A DNA stretch of 5,441 nt, from the NCBI GenBank assembly GCA_045643425.1, contig JAZUKW010000049.1, forward strand, positions 1 through 5,441. Reading direction: 5' to 3'. Position 1 is the stretch's first letter, and every line of letters begins with the position of its first letter. Position numbers and translations under genes: made by a program. The notes under the pieces were generated by a model. The model was not told the origin of the DNA and ran no database searches. It was given only the letters and a program-made list of their open reading frames with translations. Source of the DNA: RGIG426 sp045643425. Lineage in GTDB: Bacteria; Bacillota; Clostridia; Oscillospirales; Acutalibacteraceae. Positions 1-5,145 of this stretch are shown in pieces.

Positions 1-387
1 GTTTTCGTAGAAAACCAAGAGGGACGGCTCGCCGCTGTTACCGAATTGCTCGCGGACGCGGGGGTGGACATCCTCGCGCTCTCGATCGCGGACACCACCG
101 ATTTCGGCATTCTGCGTATCGTGGTGGACGACACCGAAAAAGCGGTGAAAATACTGAAAGACAACGACCGCATCGTGAAAGTGACCGAAGTCCTCGGCGT
201 GAAGATGGATAACCGACCGGGCGTGTTTGCCAAGGTGGTGCGCCTGCTTGCCGACAACGGCATCGGTATCGAGTATACCTACGCCTACGCCGCCGGCCGC
301 GGCGCAGACAGCGCGGCGCTGGTGCTGCGCGTGGGCGACAACGAGAAAGCCACCGAAATCCTCAAAAACGCCGGCTTTGCGGTGTAA
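1..387 (+). CDS. Tandem ACT-domain amino-acid-binding protein, 5' end missing
   Basis: The reading frame is open from base 1 and gives 128 residues before TAA at 385-387, so the start lies outside the window. Two ACT modules are visible. The first covers residues 1 to about 64, with the ENQEGRL loop near residues 4-10 and the SIADTTDFGILR core. The second begins near residue 65, with DNRPGVF at 70-76. ACT domains bind amino acids at dimer interfaces, and stand-alone tandem ACT proteins of this kind (COG4747-like, usually a little over 140 residues) are presumed cytosolic regulators or sensors. Probably only about 7-15 N-terminal residues are missing. In other Clostridia such genes often follow a phenylacetate-CoA ligase gene; that neighbour cannot be seen here. 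An internal TTG at 46 would delete the first strand of ACT module 1 and is not a credible start. The ligand is unknown. Confidence 0.88.
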   Translation, partial: VFVENQEGRLAAVTELLADAGVDILALSIADTTDFGILRIVVDDTEKAVKILKDNDRIVKVTEVLGVKMDNRPGVFAKVVRLLADNGIGIEYTYAYAAGRGADSAALVLRVGDNEKATEILKNAGFAV

Positions 388-400
388 AAAGAAATAAGCA

Positions 401-440
401 AAAACACCCTCCCGATTTAGGGAGGGTGTTTTGTTTTGTA
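401..440. terminator. Bidirectional rho-independent terminator between converging genes
   Basis: A perfect 13-bp inverted repeat (401-413 with 420-432) encloses a 6-base loop. On the + strand the stem ends in TTTT followed by GTTTTG and ends the ACT gene, whose stop is 14 bases upstream. On the - strand the stem is followed by TTTT and more T-rich sequence (complement of 388-404), so it also serves the LRR-dockerin gene, whose stop codon lies at 446-448. Confidence 0.9.
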
Positions 441-445
441 GTGAT

Positions 446-1930
446 TTATGCGCCTAATTTGTCAATAATACCCGCTAAGTATTTGCGCATTAAAAGCACA
501 TCTTTCATATTTACTGTACCATCACTGTTTACATCCGCGGCGGTCTCATCAAAGTTGTTAATCGCGATGCTCGCTACAAATTTCCGCATCGCAAGCACAT
601 CTTTCATATTCACTGTGCCATCGCTGTTGGTATCCCCGAGCATTTCTGTTGTGGTGGATTCAGTTGTACTCGGTTCGGTTGGGGTTACGTAATCAAAATG
701 GAATGTGGCGAGCTTCAAATACTCGTTATTATCTGAACCGATAGAAATGTTGTTCCAATCCGTTTTACTTCCGGCGTAATAAACATCCCAAAGACCGGTG
801 CAATCACGAAACGCTGCCTTGCCAATGACTGTTACACTGTCTGGGATTGTGATGTTCATAAGTCCGGTGCAATTGCGAAATGCCTCGCCACTTATGCTCG
901 TCACGCTTGCCGGAATCGTGATACTCGTAAGCCCGGTGCAATAAGAAAATGTACGGTCGTCAATGTTTGTTACGCCGTTTCCAATCGTGATGTTCGTAAG
1001 CCCGGTGCAATTGCGAAATGCCTCGTAGCCAATACTCGTCACGCTGTCCGGAATTGTGATGTTTGCAAGCTTAGTGCATTTGAGAAATGCTCCGTGGCCG
1101 ATACTCGTCACGCTGTCCGGAATTGTGATGTTCATAAGTTCGGTGCAATTGTGAAATGCCTCGATGCCAATACTCGTCACGCTGTTTCCAATCGTGATGT
1201 TCGTAAGCCCGGTGCAACCGGAAAATGCAGCGGCGGCCATACTTATTACACTGTTCGGAATTGTGATATTCGTAAGCCCGGTGCAATTTAGAAACGCTGC
1301 CTTGCCAATGACTGTTACACTGTCTGGGATTGTGATGCTCGTAAGAGCGGCGCAATTGGTAAACGCATTGTCTGCGATACCTTTGGTCTCGTTTCGGAGG
1401 AAAAATGCGCCGGAAACCGTGGGATCGACTACAATTAAGTAATCCCCGATATATAGCGCCCCGTTTGTCCAGTGGGCATCGTTGTTATAATACGCGGTAT
1501 TGATAAACGCACCAAGACCAATGCTCGTTACGCTGTCCGGAATTGTGATGTTCATAAGTCCGGTGCAATTGCGAAATGCATACACACCAATGCTTGCCAC
1601 GCCGTTTCCAATTGTAATATTCGTAAGCCCGGTGCAACCGGAAAATGCAGACTCACCAATGCTTGTTACGCTGTTTGGAATTGTGATGTTTGCAAGTCTG
1701 GTGCATTTGTAAAACGCTGCCTTGCCAATGATTGCTACAGGATAGCCGCCGAGGGTAGCGGGAAGAGTTATGTCGCCGCCAGCACCGGTGTAATCGGTGA
1801 TGGTGGCTTCGCCGTTTTCCACAAAATACTCGTAATCCCCCTCAGTCTCTGCCGAGACGGCGAACGGAAATACGCTGACAAGCGTCGCCAGCATAACAAG
1901 GGTCAAAAGGATAGAGAGTAATTTTTTCAT
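446..1930 (-). CDS. Secreted BspA-like leucine-rich-repeat protein with C-terminal type I dockerin
   Basis: This 494-residue protein is built for export and docking. Residues 1-27 form a signal peptide: MKK, a hydrophobic core, and probable cleavage after AVSA. Residues 28-67 are a short beta-rich lead-in. Residues 68-391 hold thirteen BspA/LRR_5 units with the pattern IG..AF..CTGL..ITIP.SVTS at an exact 23-residue pitch. The only break is a 25-residue island in the fourth unit (about 143-184, containing NTAYYNN and GALYIGDYLI). A cap containing DWNNISIGS follows, then a Thr/Ser/Glu linker (416-429). Residues 431-494 are a dockerin with two calcium loops: D433, N435, D437, N441, D444 and D466, N468, D470, N474, D477. 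The family role is binding of a cohesin on a scaffoldin or cell surface; the LRR part probably mediates protein or surface adhesion, with no catalytic domain. The start is supported by GGGAGG 8 bases upstream. The gene appears monocistronic, with its own promoter and terminator. Confidence 0.95.
   Translation of the reverse strand: MKKLLSILLTLVMLATLVSVFPFAVSAETEGDYEYFVENGEATITDYTGAGGDITLPATLGGYPVAIIGKAAFYKCTRLANITIPNSVTSIGESAFSGCTGLTNITIGNGVASIGVYAFRNCTGLMNITIPDSVTSIGLGAFINTAYYNNDAHWTNGALYIGDYLIVVDPTVSGAFFLRNETKGIADNAFTNCAALTSITIPDSVTVIGKAAFLNCTGLTNITIPNSVISMAAAAFSGCTGLTNITIGNSVTSIGIEAFHNCTELMNITIPDSVTSIGHGAFLKCTKLANITIPDSVTSIGYEAFRNCTGLTNITIGNGVTNIDDRTFSYCTGLTSITIPASVTSISGEAFRNCTGLMNITIPDSVTVIGKAAFRDCTGLWDVYYAGSKTDWNNISIGSDNNEYLKLATFHFDYVTPTEPSTTESTTTEMLGDTNSDGTVNMKDVLAMRKFVASIAINNFDETAADVNSDGTVNMKDVLLMRKYLAGIIDKLGA
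758..1729 (-). repeat. 69-bp tandem repeats encoding the LRR array
   Basis: This stretch encodes protein residues 68-391. Units begin at residues 68, 91, 114, 137, 185, 208, 231, 254, 277, 300, 323, 346 and 369. The period is therefore 69 bp throughout, apart from one unit lengthened by 75 bp. A higher-order duplication is superimposed: residues 68-142 align without gaps to 208-282 with 59 of 75 identical. At the DNA level, 47 bases at 808-854 are identical to 1291-1337, exactly seven units (483 bp) apart. Such arrays can expand, contract or undergo gene conversion by homologous recombination, and they are prone to short-read misassembly. Confidence 0.93.
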
Positions 1931-1938
1931 TTAGAATT

Positions 1939-1944
1939 CCTCCC
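1939..1944 (-). promoter_or_regulatory. Ribosome binding site of the LRR-dockerin gene
   Basis: The - strand reads GGGAGG, 8 bases before the ATG at 1930-1928. This is close to the ideal anti-Shine-Dalgarno match and spacing, and it fixes the start directly before the MKK signal peptide. Confidence 0.88.
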
Positions 1945-1960
1945 GGTAAAGGTTTTCTTC

Positions 1961-1989
1961 ACTATATCACACACGGAAAAATTTGTAAA
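1961..1989 (-). promoter_or_regulatory. Sigma-A-type promoter of the LRR-dockerin gene
   Basis: On the - strand, TTTACA (complement of 1984-1989) is followed by a 17-base spacer and TATAGT (complement of 1961-1966). Each hexamer matches five of six consensus positions and the spacing is optimal. The -10 box ends 30 bases before the ATG, so the 5' UTR would be short, about 20-25 bases, and would hold little beyond the ribosome binding site. No operator is obvious. Confidence 0.75.
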
Positions 1990-2031
1990 GAACTTTTGTT
2001 TTGCACCAACTTTTCTCCGCCGCATAGGATG

Positions 2032-2105
2032 GAATAACAAGGGCGAGGGAAAACGGTCGTCGGGGACGGCTTGCCGCGCGGTCGCGGACGCTCGCCTTGT
2101 CATTC
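2032..2105 (+). repeat. Imperfect inverted repeat / possible leader hairpin
   Basis: The left arm (2032-2047) and right arm (2091-2105) can form about 14 base pairs with one A-C mismatch and one bulged G. They enclose 43 GC-rich bases that contain further short self-complementary pieces (GGCTTGCC, CCGCGCGG). The right arm ends just before the Shine-Dalgarno of the small Cys-rich gene. It could be a structured 5' leader, a small palindromic repeat family member or a degenerate miniature mobile element; the sequence does not decide which. The base pairing is observed, the function is not. Confidence 0.5.
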
Positions 2106-2109
2106 GGAG

Positions 2110-2117
2110 AAAGGAGG
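2110..2117 (+). promoter_or_regulatory. Ribosome binding site of the small Cys-rich gene
   Basis: AAAGGAGG is a near-perfect Shine-Dalgarno. It sits 10 bases before ATG 2128. A second ATG at 2120 lies only 2 bases away, too close for initiation. This site is the main evidence that the short frame is translated from 2128 and not from farther upstream. Confidence 0.8.
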
Positions 2118-2127
2118 ATATGGGCGT

Positions 2128-2259
2128 ATGTGTCTTAAAAACCTTTTCTGCGGCAACGATTGCACGTGGATCCTGTTCTTCATCATCGTGATGTTGCTGA
2201 TGGATGACGATTGCGGTTGCAACTCCTGTGGCAGCCCTGCCGGCAACTGCTGCGGCTAA
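2128..2259 (+). CDS. Small Cys-rich hydrophobic protein, 43 residues, function unknown
   Basis: The frame encodes 43 residues from ATG 2128 to TAA 2257-2259. It has a strong ribosome binding site in front and a hairpin terminator 13 bases after the stop, so it looks like a complete independent gene. The layout is a short head (MCLKNLFCGNDC), a hydrophobic core at residues 13-25 (TWILFFIIVMLLM), three aspartates at 26-28, and a Cys/Gly/Asn tail. Eight of 43 residues are Cys: C2, C8, C12, C29, C31, C34, C41 and C42. The core is short for a standard membrane helix but could anchor the protein in a membrane. The make-up recalls small Gly/Cys-rich or YjcZ-like sporulation and spore-coat peptides of Firmicutes, but I do not recognise a named family. 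Metal binding or disulfide cross-linking is conceivable. It is transcribed away from both neighbours. Confidence 0.75.
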   Translation: MCLKNLFCGNDCTWILFFIIVMLLMDDDCGCNSCGSPAGNCCG

Positions 2260-2272
2260 ACGCGGCAAAACG

Positions 2273-2303
2273 AAAAGCGGTGTGCTTTGCACACCGCTTT
2301 TTT
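2273..2303. terminator. Bidirectional rho-independent terminator
   Basis: A perfect 13-bp stem (2273-2285 with 2289-2301) encloses a 3-base loop. The GC-rich core is GCGGTGTGC. On the + strand the core is followed by six T and ends the small Cys-rich gene. On the - strand it is followed by TTTTCGTTTT and lies 7 bases beyond the stop of the radical SAM gene, closing the cysE-cysS operon. Confidence 0.9.
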
Positions 2304-2310
2304 CGCATTT

Positions 2311-3204
2311 TTACAGTCCCGTTAAATCGAACGCGGGGATATAGTCTTCTTTGGCGGAGCTGCGTTCTTGCACAAAGCCCGCTTCGATGCCGCGCTCCAA
2401 GAGATATTCCTCGGCGCGGGTACACTCGCGCGTTGTCAGGCGACGGTTGAGCTCCGGATAGCCGTCGGGGAGTGACACCGGCGTGTATTGGCTCATAAGG
2501 CTGAACAGCACCGCGCCTTTCGGGAACGTGTCGGCGACCCAGTCGATGACCGCTTTGGTGTTTTCGAGCCCGCCGGGGAGAATGAGGTGGCGGATGATGA
2601 CCCCTTTTTTGAGCATCCCGTTTTCGTCGAACTGCACGGGACCGACCTGGCGGAACATCTCTTTGATCGCTTCGGCGGCAACGGCGGGGTAGTCGGGCGC
2701 TTTGGAATAGCGCTTTGCCATATCACTGTCGCGGTATTTCATATCGGGGAGATACACGTCCACGTGACCGTCCAAAAGACGCAGGGTTTCCACTGTCTCG
2801 TAGCCGCCGGTGTTGTAGACAACGGGGACGGGAACGCCGCCCTCAAGCGCCTTTAAAATCGCCGGAACGAAGTGGGTGGGGGTGACAAGGTTAATATTGT
2901 GTGCGCCCTGCGCAATGAGGTTGTCGAACACCGCGCGCAGCTCGGCGGGAGAAAGGGCTTTTCCGAAGCGCTCGCGGCTTATTTTCCGGTTTTGGCAGAA
3001 AACACACCGCAGAGGGCAGCCGGAGAAAAACACCGTTCCCGAGCGGTTTTTGCCGCTTATACACGGTTCTTCCCAAAAGTGGAGCGCCGCGCGGGCGACG
3101 ACGGCGTCGGTGCCCATTTGGCAGACCGAGCCGGCAACCGGCTTGTCTGTGCGGGCGGGGCGATCGACGTTGCAACGGCGCGGGCAAAGCGTGCAGCCGC
3201 TCAT
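2311..3204 (-). CDS. PflX-like radical SAM protein (COG1313 type)
   Basis: This 297-residue cytosolic iron-sulfur protein resembles the PflX family, homologues of pyruvate formate-lyase activating enzyme. The radical SAM motif is C63-x3-C67-x2-C70 in FFSGCPLRCVFCQN, which would bind the [4Fe-4S] cluster that cleaves S-adenosylmethionine. An N-terminal Cys set (C4, C7, C11, C28; CTLCPRRC) is typical of this family and may hold a second metal site. Family signatures run the full length: HFWEEPCISG (42-51), LVTPTH (106-111), YNTGGYE (130-136), YLPDMKY (151-157), RHLILPGG (205-212), SLMSQYTP (235-242) and FVQE (277-280). The substrate is not established, so a PFL-activating role should not be assumed; no glycyl-radical enzyme is in the window. 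ATG 3204 overlaps the upstream stop as ATGA and has no Shine-Dalgarno of its own, which implies translational coupling. A frame extension to 3270 would add 22 unrelated residues inside the upstream gene. Confidence 0.92.
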   Translation of the reverse strand: MSGCTLCPRRCNVDRPARTDKPVAGSVCQMGTDAVVARAALHFWEEPCISGKNRSGTVFFSGCPLRCVFCQNRKISRERFGKALSPAELRAVFDNLIAQGAHNINLVTPTHFVPAILKALEGGVPVPVVYNTGGYETVETLRLLDGHVDVYLPDMKYRDSDMAKRYSKAPDYPAVAAEAIKEMFRQVGPVQFDENGMLKKGVIIRHLILPGGLENTKAVIDWVADTFPKGAVLFSLMSQYTPVSLPDGYPELNRRLTTRECTRAEEYLLERGIEAGFVQERSSAKEDYIPAFDLTGL

Positions 3205-3719
3205 ACGGCAGGAGCGGGGATGAGCCCGAACAAAAGACCGCACACGGTCAGCACCACCGCAGCGCCCCACAAGACCGCCGTGATCACGCGCATCGCGGTG
3301 CGGCGGGATTTGTTTTCATCCTGCGAAAACAGCGAGCAGGCGGCAGCGCGGGTGAGAAACGGCAGCGGGAACATCGACAGCACGACGATCATCAAATTGG
3401 CAGCCTCGCGGCCGTCTTCATCTAAGATGTCGCGCACGCCGGCAAAGGACAAAAATACGCCCAAAACGGCGATGAGAATGCCAAGCCCCGTGAAGATAAA
3501 CAGACGGCAGTCGGAACGAAAATTCTTCATTCCGTCGGTTTTTTGTAACCGCGCGAAAATGCCGCAGCCGACCATACAGCCCGCGACGAGAAACGTCACG
3601 AGAAGCGAGGTCGCCACGTCGCGGTAGGGCGCGCGCATCTCACAGCCGAGCCACACGGCGAGCGAAAGCGTTGCCGCGGCGGCCAGCTGCGCGATCAGTT
3701 GTTTTTTGAAGGAAACCAT
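3201..3719 (-). CDS. Multi-pass membrane protein of unknown function
   Basis: This 172-residue protein is mostly hydrophobic, with four or five likely membrane helices at about residues 7-25, 36-56, 72-93, 107-123 and 144-167. The loops are short and charged: LQKTDGMKNFRSD (58-70), RDILDEDGRE (96-105) and SQDENKSRR (132-140). There is no signal peptide beyond the first helix, no catalytic motif that I recognise and no family assignment. Five Cys are present, mainly within or next to helices. The gene begins 25 bases after cysS with its own AAAAGGA site, and its TGA overlaps the ATG of the radical SAM gene, so the two are probably made together. Partnership with the radical SAM protein is an inference from this coupling only. 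Confidence 0.82.
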   Translation of the reverse strand: MVSFKKQLIAQLAAAATLSLAVWLGCEMRAPYRDVATSLLVTFLVAGCMVGCGIFARLQKTDGMKNFRSDCRLFIFTGLGILIAVLGVFLSFAGVRDILDEDGREAANLMIVVLSMFPLPFLTRAAACSLFSQDENKSRRTAMRVITAVLWGAAVVLTVCGLLFGLIPAPAV

Positions 3720-3728
3720 ACGGTCACG

Positions 3729-3735
3729 TCCTTTT
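3729..3735 (-). promoter_or_regulatory. Ribosome binding site of the membrane-protein gene
   Basis: The - strand reads AAAAGGA, 9 bases before ATG 3719-3717, inside the 25-base gap after cysS. The gap is too short for a separate promoter with leader, which supports read-through from cysS. Confidence 0.65.
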
Positions 3736-3744
3736 CAAAAATGA

Positions 3745-5145
3745 TCAGGCGCGGCTCCATTCCGCACCGTTCGCCGTGTCTTTTACGACGATGCCGCGCG
3801 CGGATAATTCGTCGCGAATCCGGTCGGCCTCCGCCCAATTTTTGTCGGCGCGCGCCTGCTGACGGGCAGCCACGAGCGCGTCGATTTCCGCGTCGTCGTC
3901 GCTTGCCTGCGCCGCGACGGGGGTGAGCAGGTCGAGGGACAAAACGGAGTCAAAATCGGCAATGAGCGCGCGCTTTTCCGCCCCCGTGAGGTCGGCTTTC
4001 AGCACGTCGTAAACGCTCGTCAGCGCCAAAGAGGTGTTGAGGTCGTTATCCATCGAGTCGGCAAACGCCGTTTTAAACGGCGCGAGCTTCGATGCGTCCA
4101 CGGCGCCCTCGTCTTTGAGTGCGGAGGTGCGCGAACGCAGCTTCAGATACGCTTTTTGCGCGTTGTCGAGGCCCTCCCACGAGAAGACGAGCGATTTGCG
4201 GTAGTGGGATTGCAGGCAGAAGAAGCGGTAGGCGAGGGGCGAATAGCCCTTTTCCTCGAGCAGAGAAACGGTGAGAAATTCACCTTTCGATTTGCTCATT
4301 TTGCCGCTGGTCGTGTTTAAATGAAGCACGTGGAACCACTGCTTGCACCACGGATGGCCGAGATACGCCTCGCTTTGGGCAATCTCGTTCGTGTGGTGGG
4401 GGAAGACGTTGTCGATGCCGCCGCAATGCAGGTCAAGGTGCTCGCCGAGATGCTTCAGGCTGATACCGGAGCATTCGATATGCCAGCCGGGGTAGCCGAT
4501 GCCCCACGGGCTGTCCCATTTGAGCTCTTGGTCGTCGAACTTGGATTTCGTGAACCACAAGACAAAGTCCGACTTGTTGCGCTTGTTTTCGTCCTCGTCC
4601 ACGCCTTCACGCACGCCGACCGCCATTTCGTCGCTTTCCTGCTTCGTAAAGACGTTGTAGTTGTCGAGCTTCGAGGTATCAAAATAGACGTTGCCGCCCG
4701 CTAAATAGGCGTAGCCCTTTTCGATGAGCGTCTCGATGATGTGGATGAACTCCGGCACGCAGCCGGTAGCGGGCTCCACCACGTCGGGGCGTTTGATGTT
4801 GAGCTTTTTGCAGTCGTCAAAGAAAGCGTCGGTATAGAATTTCGCGATTTCCATAACGGTCTTATGCTCGCGGCGCGCACCTTTAAGCATTTTATCCTCG
4901 CCGGTGTCCGCGTCGCTCGACAGGTGGCCGACGTCGGTGATGTTCATCACGCGCTTGACGTCATAGCCCGCGTAGCGCAGGTATTTCTCGAGCACGTCCT
5001 CCATCATATAGGTGCGCAGGTTGCCGATATGGGCATAGTGGTATACCGTCGGGCCGCAGGTATACATCCCGCATTTGCCCGGCTCGTAGGTGGTAAAGGT
5101 TTCTTTTTCGTGGGAAATCGAACTGTATAATTGCAAGTTGCTCAT
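3745..5145 (-). CDS. cysS: Cysteine--tRNA ligase (cysteinyl-tRNA synthetase)
   Basis: This 466-residue class Ia aminoacyl-tRNA synthetase attaches cysteine to tRNA-Cys using ATP in the cytosol; its length is normal for the family. The HIGH motif appears as H39-I-G-N42, the KMSKS loop is at 282-286, and the zinc site that selects cysteine is intact: C30, C225, H250 and E254. Spacings C225-H250-E254-KMSKS match my memory of the E. coli enzyme (C209, H234, E238, KMSKS from 266). The stretch between C30 and C225 is about 14 residues longer here, probably around the acidic/basic segment at 176-190. The anticodon-binding C-terminus ends with the usual WAEADRIRDEL (437-447) and DTANGAEW. The start at 5145 is chosen because GGAGGAA lies 8 bases upstream, MSNLQLYSS aligns with family N-termini, and its ATG overlaps the cysE stop as ATGA. 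An in-frame start at 5202 lies inside cysE. Confidence 0.98.
   Translation of the reverse strand: MSNLQLYSSISHEKETFTTYEPGKCGMYTCGPTVYHYAHIGNLRTYMMEDVLEKYLRYAGYDVKRVMNITDVGHLSSDADTGEDKMLKGARREHKTVMEIAKFYTDAFFDDCKKLNIKRPDVVEPATGCVPEFIHIIETLIEKGYAYLAGGNVYFDTSKLDNYNVFTKQESDEMAVGVREGVDEDENKRNKSDFVLWFTKSKFDDQELKWDSPWGIGYPGWHIECSGISLKHLGEHLDLHCGGIDNVFPHHTNEIAQSEAYLGHPWCKQWFHVLHLNTTSGKMSKSKGEFLTVSLLEEKGYSPLAYRFFCLQSHYRKSLVFSWEGLDNAQKAYLKLRSRTSALKDEGAVDASKLAPFKTAFADSMDNDLNTSLALTSVYDVLKADLTGAEKRALIADFDSVLSLDLLTPVAAQASDDDAEIDALVAARQQARADKNWAEADRIRDELSARGIVVKDTANGAEWSRA

Noticed and set aside
1071..1721. Several overlapping alternative frames on both strands inside the LRR array, with their own repeated motifs
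   Set aside because: The 69-bp period is a multiple of three, so every frame repeats and stop codons are absent together. These are by-products of the true repeat gene.
758..1729. CRISPR array suggested by regular repeats
   Set aside because: The period is 69 bp with no unique spacers, the repeats are diverged and contiguous, and they encode a continuous LRR protein.
2071..2127. TTG-initiated upstream extension of the mini-protein frame
   Set aside because: It would translate through the inverted-repeat arm and the Shine-Dalgarno itself; ATG 2128 with AAAGGAGG 10 bases upstream is far better.
1927..2292. Minus-strand frame of 121 codons across the divergent intergenic region and the mini-protein
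   Set aside because: It starts inside a terminator hairpin, has no ribosome binding site, runs through the LRR promoter and into the LRR start, and its product has no recognisable features.
3205..3270. N-terminal extension of the radical SAM protein to a GTG at 3270
   Set aside because: It adds 22 residues that do not fit the family and lie wholly inside the membrane-protein gene; the ATGA overlap at 3201-3204 gives the natural start.
2872..3627. Long + strand frame (251 codons) antisense to the radical SAM and membrane-protein genes
   Set aside because: It spans two well-supported genes on the other strand and the product is Ala/Arg-rich low-complexity sequence without a family. GC-rich genes commonly leave such open shadows.
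4321..5130. Plus-strand frames at 4321-4704 and 4741-5130 antisense to cysS
   Set aside because: They are Val/Ala/His-rich shadows of a highly conserved gene, without ribosome binding sites.
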